Of a DNA stretch of 64,000 bases, positions 6,367-15,180 are shown piece by piece (the stretch's first letter is position 1; each line of letters begins with the position of its first letter). This DNA is from Paenibacillus selenitireducens (lineage in GTDB: Bacteria; Bacillota; Bacilli; Paenibacillales; Paenibacillaceae). Under the pieces are notes generated by a model, which made no database searches, was not told where the DNA came from, and saw only the letters and a list, made by a program, of their open reading frames with translations. The stretch lies in assembly GCF_002021565.1 (NCBI RefSeq), contig NZ_MSZX01000001.1, positions 186,027 through 250,026 on the forward strand. Direction: 5' to 3'. Position numbers and translations under genes: made by a program.

Positions 6367-6396
6367 GGGAATAACACAGAGGAGGTAGATTTAATC

Positions 6397-7800
6397 ATGG
6401 TTAACCAAGTGCAAGCCAGTATTCAACTTTCATCTAAGCTTCCTGTTTCCTATACACCAGATGTGGTTGTGGTGGGAGGTGGAGCATCGGGTGTTGCAGC
6501 AGCTATGGCTGCCGCCCGTAACGGAGCTGAAACCTTATTGATCGAGCAACGAGGGTATTTAGGCGGAATGGGAACAGCAGCGCTGGTACCCGCGTTCTGT
6601 CCTTATACGGATGGTGAGAAACCTATCATACGGGGGATCGGCCTGGAGCTGTTGGAGAAGATGAAGCTTGCTGCCGGTGAAGCCTTCTACAGCCGTAATA
6701 AGGATAGATTAGATTGGGTAGCTATTGATGTTGAGATCCTAAAGTGTGTATATGACCAGGAAGTATTGGACAGCGGCGCTAAAATTTTATTTCACACCTT
6801 TGCCGATCAGGTTCTGTTGGAGGGAGATCGCATCAGCGGTCTTGTGATCAGTAATAAATCCGGACGATCGGTCGTTCAAGCTAAGCTGTATATCGATGCC
6901 ACGGGGGATGCGGATCTCGCAGCGCTTGCCGGCGTGTCATTCCAGACCGGGGGAGAGCATGGTGAATTGCAGCCAGGCACGATGTGTTATGTAGTCACAG
7001 GAGCGAACAAAGCTCGCTTTGATCAATTTCTAATCGATTCGGGACAAAATATAGCCTTGGAGAATACCGTCATAGAGGCACAGCGAAATGGGGATCTTCC
7101 ACAAGGACGTAAGCGTATTTCAGGCATTGCTTGGATTACGGATACGGTTGCTGGCTTTAACTTTGGACATATATTTGGAATTGATGGCACAAAAGCGGAG
7201 GATTTAACCCGAGCAGCCATCGAAGGACGGCAATTAATTCAAGTGCAAATCCAATTTTTGCGTAAATATGTGCCGGGGTTTGAGGATATCCATCTCGTCC
7301 ATTCCGGTGATCAAATTGGTATTCGTGAAACACGGCGGATCGCAGGTGACTATACACTGGTCGTGGAGGATTACATGTCGATGCGATCGTTTGAGGATGA
7401 TATCGCGCGCAACGCCTACTTCATTGATATTCATCTCGCAAATGCCAGCAGCACAATGACGATCAAGTATTTGCCAAAAGGAAAATCACATGGTGTCCCT
7501 TATCGCTGTATGCTGCCGCAAGGTAAATCCAATCTGATTGTAGCTGGACGCTCCGTCTCATCCGATCGTCCGGTGCAGGGCTCGCTTCGTGTCATGCCGA
7601 ATTGCTTTGCGATGGGGCAAGCCGCAGGTACGGCAGCGGCCATGGCGAGTGTGGATGGAGGAGGATTCCGCGAAATATCCGTATCCGGGCTTCAGCGTAA
7701 GCTGATCGAGCAAGGCGCTTGGCTTGGGGAGCGGCCGGGTTATGCAGAGCATGATCAAACTGCTGTTTCCAGTCATATTGAATTTGAAGAGGAATGTTAG
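6397..7800 (+). CDS. FAD-dependent oxidoreductase (FAD_oxidored family)
   Basis: 467 residues from ATG 6397, which follows AGAGGAGGT; an upstream in-frame ATG at 6352 lies before the -10 box and is not used. The N-terminal dinucleotide fold VVVVGGGASGVAAAMAAARNG is at about residues 23-43, followed by an acidic FAD-ribose end (LLIEQ) and the GGMGT loop. A second nucleotide-binding segment, IDATGDADLAALAG, lies near 180, and the GQAAGTAAAMA segment near the C-terminus closes the FAD site. Family members oxidise diverse small substrates; their location beside polysaccharide-use genes is common, but the reaction is not known. It has its own promoter with the element shared with the 21.5 kb gene and a terminator at 7820-7866. 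Confidence 0.85.
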   Translation: MVNQVQASIQLSSKLPVSYTPDVVVVGGGASGVAAAMAAARNGAETLLIEQRGYLGGMGTAALVPAFCPYTDGEKPIIRGIGLELLEKMKLAAGEAFYSRNKDRLDWVAIDVEILKCVYDQEVLDSGAKILFHTFADQVLLEGDRISGLVISNKSGRSVVQAKLYIDATGDADLAALAGVSFQTGGEHGELQPGTMCYVVTGANKARFDQFLIDSGQNIALENTVIEAQRNGDLPQGRKRISGIAWITDTVAGFNFGHIFGIDGTKAEDLTRAAIEGRQLIQVQIQFLRKYVPGFEDIHLVHSGDQIGIRETRRIAGDYTLVVEDYMSMRSFEDDIARNAYFIDIHLANASSTMTIKYLPKGKSHGVPYRCMLPQGKSNLIVAGRSVSSDRPVQGSLRVMPNCFAMGQAAGTAAAMASVDGGGFREISVSGLQRKLIEQGAWLGERPGYAEHDQTAVSSHIEFEEEC

Positions 7801-7819
7801 GCTGCCGCTAATAATAATA

Positions 7820-7866
7820 AAGGTCGACCTCCTGTTAGGCTAGGCAGGGGAGTCGATCCTTTTGTT
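7820..7866 (+). terminator. Rho-independent terminator
   Basis: Imperfect stem AAAGG..CGAC..CCTG / CAGG..GTCG..CCTTT followed by TGTTTTT. Separates the oxidoreductase from the two-component genes. Confidence 0.6.
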
Positions 7867-7933
7867 TTTCTATAGGTTGATACTGTATTTCCAGTTATAC
7901 TAAATGAGCAAGGGATAGGAGGTCAATGGTCTT

Positions 7934-9544
7934 ATGTATCGATTAGTTATTGTAGACGATGAAGCTGCCGTTCGCTTTGGACTAAGCACCTATTTTGACT
8001 GGAGTCGGTATGGTATTGAGGTTGTAGGTGAGGCTGATGATGGGGATGTGGCCTTAGAGGTCATCGAGCGGGTCAGGCCGAATATTGTGCTTACGGATGT
8101 TCGTATGCCCCATATGGATGGAATTCGTTTATCCATGGAAATTAAGGAGAGGCTTCCGACCACCCAAATTGTATTTGTCAGTGGTCATGATGATGTTGAT
8201 TATCTTAAGTCTGCGTTGAAGGTCAATGCGGTTGATTATATATTCAAGCCAGTGAATATGCAGGAGCTGACCACAGTTATTGAGCGCGTAGTGGCTGTGT
8301 TGCAAGATGCGGAGCAAGAACGCACATATATTGTAGATATGCAGGTTAAGCTTACGCAGAGCATGCCTTTACTGCGCGAGAAGTTCCTCATGTCCTTGAT
8401 TCGCGATGGGGTAACACATCCGGAGCGTATTAAGTATAAGCTTGATTTCCTTGGACTTGATCTGCCGATGGCAGCTGATTACTGGACCATCCTAGTGAAC
8501 ATCGATGATAGCGCAGTCGTCGTCTTAACTCGCTCCGAGCGGGATCAGCAGTTGCTTTCCTATTCTGTTCTGAATATTATACAGGAATTAATCAATCGGA
8601 ATATGCATGGATACATGTTTGAGAATAGAAATGGTGAGTTCGTAGGTATTCTGAGAATGGGAAAAGGGGATAACCAAGAGGAGCAATTGTTCCGTTTAGC
8701 AGAGGAGATTCGCGATAATCTCCAGCGATGGCTAAAGATAAGTGTTACGATCGGCGTTGGCGAGCGCATCTCATCCCTGACTTCATTGCCTCAATCGTAT
8801 ACGCAGGCACGTGAAGCTGCTGAACAGAGATGGTTTTTAGGCAAAAATCATATCCTATCGATCGATAATTTACAGCAGGATAAGAACACTTTCTATCGAT
8901 TCGATCTTGCTCAGGGAGAACGTATCTTGTCTATGGTGAAAGCAGCGGATAAGGATAAGCTGCTATCAGAGCTAGATAAGGTTTTTGAACCGTTGGCACG
9001 CAGCCGCAAGGAAGGACTTGTTACCTGTCGCCATGTCAGCTTGCAATTGATTTTACTAACAAGCCGTCTTATGCTGGAATTAAATATGCTGACACCGGAA
9101 ATAGCAGACAAGGAGACGCTTCTCTGGGAGCAGGTTTTTAAGCAAGAAACGATGCTTGATTTAAGAGCTATTGTAGAAGCTCATATGCTAGAGGTGTGTG
9201 AACGTGTTGGTGAGAAGCGAAATGGAAAGCCCAAAAATGTGATAGAGAGAATCCATCTCTTGATCGACCAACGTTATGCGGAAAATTTACAGGTAGGCGA
9301 TATCGCCAAGGAGGTCTTTTTATCTCCAACCTACTTATGTCTCTTATTTAAACAGGAAACGGGAGAAACGATTAATGAATACATCACAAGGGCCAGGATC
9401 GAGAAGGCGAAGGAGCTGCTAAGAGATCCACGTAATAAGTTCTACGAGGTCTGCTATAGGGTAGGTTACTCTGATCCTAGCTATTTCAGCAAGCTATTTA
9501 AGAAGATTACAGGTCTCACACCGAGTGCCTTTCGTGATCAATAG
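7934..9544 (+). CDS. YesN-type response regulator (REC + AraC HTH)
   Basis: 536 residues. The receiver domain occupies about 1-120, with acidic pocket D8-D9, phospho-acceptor D55 (VLTDVRMPHMDG) and the FKPV lysine near 106. A long helical linker follows. The C-terminal double AraC helix-turn-helix is at about 435-536 (IAKEVFLSPTYLCLLFKQETG, then VCYRVGYSDPSYFSKLFKKI). It should be phosphorylated by the kinase encoded next and activate the importer genes at 11540-15077. Start ATG 7934 follows AGGAGG. The YesM/YesN pair next to LplB-type permeases is a standard Paenibacillus arrangement for sensing oligosaccharides outside the cell. Confidence 0.93.
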   Translation: MYRLVIVDDEAAVRFGLSTYFDWSRYGIEVVGEADDGDVALEVIERVRPNIVLTDVRMPHMDGIRLSMEIKERLPTTQIVFVSGHDDVDYLKSALKVNAVDYIFKPVNMQELTTVIERVVAVLQDAEQERTYIVDMQVKLTQSMPLLREKFLMSLIRDGVTHPERIKYKLDFLGLDLPMAADYWTILVNIDDSAVVVLTRSERDQQLLSYSVLNIIQELINRNMHGYMFENRNGEFVGILRMGKGDNQEEQLFRLAEEIRDNLQRWLKISVTIGVGERISSLTSLPQSYTQAREAAEQRWFLGKNHILSIDNLQQDKNTFYRFDLAQGERILSMVKAADKDKLLSELDKVFEPLARSRKEGLVTCRHVSLQLILLTSRLMLELNMLTPEIADKETLLWEQVFKQETMLDLRAIVEAHMLEVCERVGEKRNGKPKNVIERIHLLIDQRYAENLQVGDIAKEVFLSPTYLCLLFKQETGETINEYITRARIEKAKELLRDPRNKFYEVCYRVGYSDPSYFSKLFKKITGLTPSAFRDQ

Positions 9545-9565
9545 ATGTGAAGGCGGTGAAGCAGG

Positions 9566-11371
9566 GTGAAGAGCCTTCTGAAGAGAAGTTGGGACTACGG
9601 CTTGCTGATCTTGAAGGGAGTTATGGCGGTTAAGTCATGGCTGTTGGCCTATATTGTCTTCATTCTGATTCCTGCATCGATTCTGATGTATGCATATACG
9701 CAGAAATCATCGCAGATTCTGGAAGAAGAGGTAACCTATTCGATGTTGCAAACGCTTAAACAAGCCAGTATTAATCTGGATTATCAGTTTGACTCTGTAC
9801 GAGATACATCCAATATTATTTTCATGAACCCCAAGTTGCATCAATATTTAAGCAGCACGGCAACCGTTGGTCAGCAGCTGGATTCGCTCAAGGAGCTGCG
9901 ATATTTGGTTGACAATGCCCAGACGAATCCAAATGTATTCCGAGTGCGATTGTTTGTGAATGGCAATCGATTGTATGCTGGTGAAAAAATCAATTTTTTT
10001 ACGTTGGATACCTTGAAGGATAGACCTTGGTTTCGACAAGTTAGGGAAGCAGGAGGTACTATACTGTGGACAGGCGCCTATTTAGAATCTTATATAGACA
10101 CTGAATCCACCTATGTGTTCTCGGGTGCCAGAATTCTGAGGGACCCTGACGATTACGAACAGATTTCAGGGTATTTATTGATTGATGTAGCTGAGAAAAC
10201 GATTGAGCATATTTTGTCCAAAATGAAGCTGACCCAGGAAGGCCATATTTATTTGGCAGCTCCCGATGGTACGATTAAATCTAGTAACGAAAGGGAATCG
10301 CTGGGGACCACCATGAAATCAGCTGAAGTGTTGGAGGCATTAGGGCAAAGGGACGAAGGAATTGTTCCCCTGATGAAGGATAAGAACCCTCGATATGTAA
10401 TTTACACGAACGTTCTTTCAACAGGCTGGCGGCTAGTGGCAGAGGTACCTAAAACGGAGATAACCTCTCGTGTGATTGCGTTGAATCAGTTTTCAGGCGT
10501 AGCGACTTTATTTGGTGTAACCATTCTATTTTTGCTGCTTGTATTCATATTGCTCGCTGTGATTGTACGTGGGATGAACCGCAGGATACAGACGGTCATC
10601 ATGACGATTAAGCGGGAAGGCATTGACAGCTTGGACGATCGGATCGGAACCTCCGATGCACTGCTCGAGAATAGTGTGGATCATTTGATACATAGAGTTC
10701 ATGATTTGATGGAGGAGACCTATCGATCCAAGGTACAGGAGCGGGAAGCTCAGCTGCGTGCTTTGCAGGCACAGATCAATCCACACTTCTTATACAATAC
10801 GCTGGATACCATTAATTGGATTGCGATTGGACGTAATGCTCATGATATTAGCCAGATGATTGATGGCTTGGCCAAATATTTCCGGCTTAGCTTGAATAAA
10901 GGCAGAGACTTAGTAAGCATAAGTGATGAGCTAAATTTGGCCAAGGTTTACTTGGAAATTCAGCAAACACGATTTCCTAAGAGTTTCACCTTTTATTTTG
11001 AAATAGAAGAAGACCTGGATCATTATGAAATGCCCAAGCTGACGCTGCAACCCCTAGTCGAAAACGCACTTCTGCATGGGATACGTAAATCAAAGGGGAA
11101 ATCTGGAATAATCCAAATTCGGGCTTGCCGGGATGGTGAAGATCTGGTTCTATCCGTTACGGACAACGGGATTGGCATGGAGCAAGAGCTTGCAGACAGT
11201 TTGTTGACCGAGCCACAGCTGGACCTGCGTTCTGACGGGGAGGGCAGCTCTTATGGCTTATATAATGTAAATGAGAGAATTAAATTGTTTGCAGGAGAAG
11301 CTTATGGTTTGAGTATTCGTTCAAAGCTTGGTGAGGGTACGACAGTTTCGGTTCGTTTTAAAATAGCATAG
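9566..11371 (+). CDS. YesM-type sensor histidine kinase
   Basis: 601 residues. Membrane helix at about 26-46, an extracytoplasmic Cache-like sensor domain at about 47-310, a second helix at about 313-335 and a short HAMP-like region. The His_kinase domain has H407 in QINPHFLYNT, and the ATP-binding domain has N and G boxes (PLVENALLHGI, DNGIGM, GLYNVNERI). It is the 5-TMR/YesM subclass that signals to YesN regulators. It starts at GTG 9566, 21 nt after the regulator stop, with only a weak ribosome site (translational coupling likely); ATG 9626 is a possible later start. It likely senses a sugar ligand or binding protein outside the cell. Confidence 0.92.
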   Translation: MKSLLKRSWDYGLLILKGVMAVKSWLLAYIVFILIPASILMYAYTQKSSQILEEEVTYSMLQTLKQASINLDYQFDSVRDTSNIIFMNPKLHQYLSSTATVGQQLDSLKELRYLVDNAQTNPNVFRVRLFVNGNRLYAGEKINFFTLDTLKDRPWFRQVREAGGTILWTGAYLESYIDTESTYVFSGARILRDPDDYEQISGYLLIDVAEKTIEHILSKMKLTQEGHIYLAAPDGTIKSSNERESLGTTMKSAEVLEALGQRDEGIVPLMKDKNPRYVIYTNVLSTGWRLVAEVPKTEITSRVIALNQFSGVATLFGVTILFLLLVFILLAVIVRGMNRRIQTVIMTIKREGIDSLDDRIGTSDALLENSVDHLIHRVHDLMEETYRSKVQEREAQLRALQAQINPHFLYNTLDTINWIAIGRNAHDISQMIDGLAKYFRLSLNKGRDLVSISDELNLAKVYLEIQQTRFPKSFTFYFEIEEDLDHYEMPKLTLQPLVENALLHGIRKSKGKSGIIQIRACRDGEDLVLSVTDNGIGMEQELADSLLTEPQLDLRSDGEGSSYGLYNVNERIKLFAGEAYGLSIRSKLGEGTTVSVRFKIA

Positions 11372-11383
11372 CATGGCGAAAAG

Positions 11384-11430
11384 GAGGCTGTCCCAGCAGT
11401 AGATTTTCTACTTGTGGGGCTGCCTTTTTA
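11384..11430 (+). terminator. Rho-independent terminator
   Basis: AGGCTGTCCC..AGTAGA/TCTACT..GGGGCTGCCT hairpin followed by TTTTTA, between the kinase and the importer operon. Confidence 0.75.
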
Positions 11431-11502
11431 TATTGTGTAAATACCTTAAGATACTACCCGAAACCAAAGCATTACCATCTACAAATAGATCGTGCCACTC
11501 TT

Positions 11503-11509
11503 TATAATA
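11503..11509 (+). promoter_or_regulatory. -10 element of the importer operon
   Basis: TTATAATAC about 35 nt upstream of the TTG start of the first permease. No clear -35 is seen, as expected for a promoter activated by a YesN-type regulator. Confidence 0.45.
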
Positions 11510-11539
11510 CGAATATAAGAACACGGAGGTGAGCCGAAC

Positions 11540-12505
11540 TTGAGTATGATACGGGCAGAGCTTGAACAGCAAACAGCTCACATGAAGAGGAAATCAATAC
11601 ATAAGAGCCGCTGGAAGCTATTTCGAAATAATTACGATCTGTATTTATTATTGATTCCTGGCTTGATATTTTTGCTTCTATTCAAATATGCACCGATGTA
11701 TGGGATCATCATTGCTTTTCAGGATTTCAACATTTTTGATGGGTTTATCGGAAGCAAGTGGGTTGGACTGGGTCAATTCGCGAAGCTTATTCATTCGGAC
11801 GAGTTCTATCAGGTATTCAACAATACGCTGTTAATCAGTTTTTACAAAATAATTTTGCTCTTCCCCGTACCGATCATCATCGCTCTTTTCTTGAATGAGG
11901 TGCGCAGGGCTGTATTTAAGAAGACGATCCAGACGATTATATTTCTTCCGCATTTCTTGTCATGGGTCATTATTTCCGGGTTATTCATGAATATCCTTTC
12001 TCCGTCCGGTGGGTTGGTGAATCATGTCATCGAATGGCTGGGAGGGACGCCGATCTCCTTTTTCCTCGATAATCACTTTTTTCGAAGTGTTGTTGTTTTT
12101 ACGGCAGGCTGGAAGGAATCCGGGTGGAATGCCATCATCTTTATTGCAGCGATTGCGGGAATTGAACAAGAGCAATATGAGGCAGCCTCCATCGATGGCG
12201 CAGGACGGATCAGACAGATGATTAACATTACACTTCCAGGTATACTGCCAACGATCATTCTAATCTTTATTTTGCGTCTAGGCTACTTACTCGAAGCTGG
12301 GACTGAACAAATATTAACGATGTATAATTCGGTCGTGTATTCATCAGGCGATGTGATTGGTACCTTCGTATACCGCCAGGGACTAGGTCAGCAGGATTAT
12401 AGCTTTAGCACGGCAGTAGGCTTATTCAACTCGGTTGTTGGTTTGATCTTGATCGTATCTGGTAATGAGCTTAGTAAAAAATTAATTAAACGAAGTATAT
12501 GGTAG
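11540..12505 (+). CDS. ABC sugar importer permease, LplB type
   Basis: 321 residues with six membrane helices. The EAA loop, which contacts the ATPase, reads EQYEAASIDGAGRIRQMINI (about 212-231). The N-terminal YAPMYGIIIAFQDF segment is typical of LplB/YtcP-class importers in Paenibacillus. The start is TTG 11540, 7 nt after GGAGGTGA; ATG 11546 is possible but worse placed. It forms a heterodimer with the permease at 12549. No ATPase gene is nearby, so it probably uses a shared MsmX-type ATPase. A paralogue lies at 23148-24116. Confidence 0.92.
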   Translation: MSMIRAELEQQTAHMKRKSIHKSRWKLFRNNYDLYLLLIPGLIFLLLFKYAPMYGIIIAFQDFNIFDGFIGSKWVGLGQFAKLIHSDEFYQVFNNTLLISFYKIILLFPVPIIIALFLNEVRRAVFKKTIQTIIFLPHFLSWVIISGLFMNILSPSGGLVNHVIEWLGGTPISFFLDNHFFRSVVVFTAGWKESGWNAIIFIAAIAGIEQEQYEAASIDGAGRIRQMINITLPGILPTIILIFILRLGYLLEAGTEQILTMYNSVVYSSGDVIGTFVYRQGLGQQDYSFSTAVGLFNSVVGLILIVSGNELSKKLIKRSIW

Positions 12506-12548
12506 GTAAAGCTTATGGACTACGAAAAACTTTAAGGAGGTATACATA

Positions 12549-13424
12549 TTGCATAAAAAAACGATAAGAGACCGATCCTTGGATCTATTAATCTACCTAT
12601 TTCTCCTTCTTGTGGGAGTAATAACCCTGCTGCCTATAGCCAATGTGCTGTCCAAAGCGGTGAGTGATGAATCGGCTGTCATTTCCGGCAAGGTGGGGAT
12701 TTTACCGGTAGGCTTTCAATTGCAAACGATGAAATACGTTATATCCTCCAGTCAATTTATTACTTCCATAGGTATTTCTATGCTGGTTATGATTGTAGGA
12801 ACCGTGCTTGCGATTGCATTAACAGCCTTGACGGCCTATCCCTTATCGAAAAGAAATTTGCCGGGCATTTCCTTTATTATGCTGCTGTTTATATTCACTA
12901 TGCTCTTTAATGGCGGGATTATTCCTAACTATCTGTTGATGAAGGAGCTTCATCTGATCAATAGTCTATGGTCCTTAATTCTTCCAGCTTTAATTAGCGT
13001 ATTCAATATGCTAGTCATTAAAAGTTACTATGAATCACTTCCGGAATCATTAGAAGAGTCTGCCAAGATAGATGGAGCCAGCAACTTTACGATCTTGTTC
13101 CGTATCGTTATTCCTTTGAGTGGTCCCGTTCTGGCAACTATCGCTCTTTTTTATGCCGTATATTACTGGAACGATTATTTTAATCCGATGCTTTACATTA
13201 ACGATGCAGGCTTAAAGCCACTGCAGTTGTACCTGCGCGACATTGTTATGGATGCAGATAGCTCCTCCGCTATGAATAAGAGCGCCGACGATATGATGAA
13301 TGTCTCTCCGGAGGGTGTTCGCTCTGCGACGGTTATCGCTTCGATCATACCGATGCTTCTCGTCTATCCTTATTTGCAAAAGCACTTTGTCAAAGGCGTG
13401 CTGATTGGCTCTGTTAAAGGTTGA
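12549..13424 (+). CDS. ABC sugar importer permease, YtcP type
   Basis: 291 residues, six membrane helices, EAA loop LEESAKIDGASNFTILFRIV near 175-194 and the typical C-terminus LQKHFVKGVLIGSVKG. It starts at TTG 12549 behind a strong AAGGAGG. Partner of the preceding permease, 43 nt downstream of it; the pair makes the membrane channel for an oligosaccharide brought by the lipoprotein at 13518. Confidence 0.92.
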   Translation: MHKKTIRDRSLDLLIYLFLLLVGVITLLPIANVLSKAVSDESAVISGKVGILPVGFQLQTMKYVISSSQFITSIGISMLVMIVGTVLAIALTALTAYPLSKRNLPGISFIMLLFIFTMLFNGGIIPNYLLMKELHLINSLWSLILPALISVFNMLVIKSYYESLPESLEESAKIDGASNFTILFRIVIPLSGPVLATIALFYAVYYWNDYFNPMLYINDAGLKPLQLYLRDIVMDADSSSAMNKSADDMMNVSPEGVRSATVIASIIPMLLVYPYLQKHFVKGVLIGSVKG

Positions 13425-13449
13425 TGATCCGAATTGCCTTACTTTATTG

Positions 13450-13484
13450 CATTAATGCCCCCGATGTGCATCGTGGGATTAATG
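13450..13484 (+). promoter_or_regulatory. Intercistronic stem-loop before binding-protein gene
   Basis: CATTAAT-g-CCCCCGATG pairs with CATCGTGGG-a-TTAATG around a 2-nt loop. No T-run follows, so it is not a terminator. Such hairpins between permease and binding-protein genes often protect the downstream mRNA and raise binding-protein output; that role here is inferred. Confidence 0.55.
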
Positions 13485-13517
13485 ATATAGTACACAAATG
13501 AATAGGGAGGTCTACCC

Positions 13518-15077
13518 ATGGCAATGAACTATAAAAAATGGATGATGGCAACACTCGTAGGAGGATTATCTGTAACATCTCTGGTCGCTTGTTCCTCTAC
13601 CGGAACACCAGGAGCTAGCAGCATAACCCCAGCTAGTAAGCCATCAGCAGAGGTCTCAAAAGCAACGACAGAACCCAAGTCTGACTTGAAAACACTCCAA
13701 ATCTGGCAGAAGGATGATTATAATACGTATCCGGTAGCCAAATATTTGGAGCAGAAGACGGGTTATAAGGTTCAGTATGATATGCTGCCGCAAGACAAGC
13801 CCGAGGACAAGTTAAATATATTGATTGCTTCCGGTGAGCCTTATGATGCGATTACAATATATGGAAGTACTGATTTCAAAGCGCTATACTCCGACTATGC
13901 CAAAAAAGGTGCCTTAATTGAATTGGGACCGTTGATCGACAAATTTGGACCCAACATTAAAGCAGTCATAGATCCGGAAGCTTTGGAAGCTGCCAAGGTG
14001 GATGGAAAGCTGTATGCGATCCCCACCAAAAGCATCTCGAATGTAAACACAAGCTTATACATTCGCCAAGACTGGCTTGAAAAGGTAAATATGAAGTCGC
14101 CTACTACATTAGATGAGCTTACAGCGGTTCTGAAAGCTTTCAAAGAGAAGGATCCTGGCGGTAATGGAGACAAAAATATACCTTTAACCGTAAAAGGTGA
14201 GGCTCCCTTCATTGATAATATTGCTGGCGCATTTGGAATTCCAAATTTCTGGAATAATGTAAACGGCAAGATGACACCCCGTATTTTAGACCCTGCGTAT
14301 CCGGAGTATGTGAATTATGTTGCCGACCTTTTCAAACAAGGACTGTTGGATAAAGAGTATGCAGCCAACAAAGATGCTACGGCTAAAGAAAAATTTACAA
14401 GTGGAAAAGCAGGCATGATCCTGTTGAACTGGTCTGACGTTCCCACGATTGCCGATGCTTTAACGAAAAATATTCCCACGGCGAAAGCGAGCTATATTTC
14501 GGCATTGAAAGGTGAGGATGGAAAAGCGGGACTTGCTGCATTCAGGGGCTTTGACCGACTTACTTTTATTCCTAAAGCTTCCAAGCATCCGGAAGATGCG
14601 ATGAAGTGGATAAATGCTAAGCTTGAAAAAGAAACGTTTATTAACATGACCATTGGTGAAGAAAATAAGCACTATACATTGAAGGATGGCACTTATACGC
14701 CTATTCAACCTATCTTTTCCGAGGAGCGCAATGCGGCCAATAATTTCTTAACGGGCTCCGACGACACGAACTATCCGATCTACTGGCAGGCACGTGTTCG
14801 CAAGGATATGCGTTTGTTCGAAGCATGGGAATTTATGAACAAAAAAGAGCCAGCCAATACGAAAGTAGAAGATCCATTAGGTTTTGCTCCGTATCTGCCT
14901 GAATTCTCGAAAAGCTTTCAGCAATTGAACACGATGGTGGGGGATTATACGATGAAGCTGGTTTTCGGTGCTGAGCAATTGAGCGGTCTAGATGCTTTCA
15001 TCGCCAAATTCAAATCCTCAGGTGGAGAAGCAAGTTATAAAGAAGTGAATGATTGGTACACTGCGGCTAAGAAGTAG
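13518..15077 (+). CDS. Lipoprotein sugar-binding protein of ABC importer
   Basis: 519 residues. Lipoprotein signal peptide with lipobox LVAC (C25), then a Ser/Thr/Ala/Pro-rich tether to about residue 55. The rest is a family 1-type extracellular solute-binding fold, in the large (about 500-residue) LipO/YtcQ class that goes with LplB/YtcP permeases. It captures an oligosaccharide outside the membrane. Start ATG 13518 follows GGGAGG. It is the last gene of the operon; the hairpin upstream may raise its expression and the 17-bp hairpin at 15105 ends the transcript. Confidence 0.92.
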   Translation: MAMNYKKWMMATLVGGLSVTSLVACSSTGTPGASSITPASKPSAEVSKATTEPKSDLKTLQIWQKDDYNTYPVAKYLEQKTGYKVQYDMLPQDKPEDKLNILIASGEPYDAITIYGSTDFKALYSDYAKKGALIELGPLIDKFGPNIKAVIDPEALEAAKVDGKLYAIPTKSISNVNTSLYIRQDWLEKVNMKSPTTLDELTAVLKAFKEKDPGGNGDKNIPLTVKGEAPFIDNIAGAFGIPNFWNNVNGKMTPRILDPAYPEYVNYVADLFKQGLLDKEYAANKDATAKEKFTSGKAGMILLNWSDVPTIADALTKNIPTAKASYISALKGEDGKAGLAAFRGFDRLTFIPKASKHPEDAMKWINAKLEKETFINMTIGEENKHYTLKDGTYTPIQPIFSEERNAANNFLTGSDDTNYPIYWQARVRKDMRLFEAWEFMNKKEPANTKVEDPLGFAPYLPEFSKSFQQLNTMVGDYTMKLVFGAEQLSGLDAFIAKFKSSGGEASYKEVNDWYTAAKK

Positions 15078-15104
15078 CAGAGTAACACGATACAACAAAA
15101 GCTA

Positions 15105-15150
15105 AGAGTGGAAGAAGACACAACAGCGTGTCTTCTTCCACTCTCAACTT
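15105..15150 (+). terminator. Terminator-like hairpin
   Basis: A 17-bp perfect stem (AGAGTGGAAGAAGACAC and complement) with a 6-nt loop, followed by a weak CAACTTT tract. It may partly read through into the glycosidase gene at 15181. Confidence 0.65.
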
Positions 15151-15180
15151 TACTTAAGTAAATGGAAAGGGGAATATAAT

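Noticed and set aside
6352-6396. Upstream ATG for the FAD oxidoreductase
   Set aside because: It lies before the TATAAT box at 6361-6366, so it would not be transcribed; ATG 6397 has the ribosome site.
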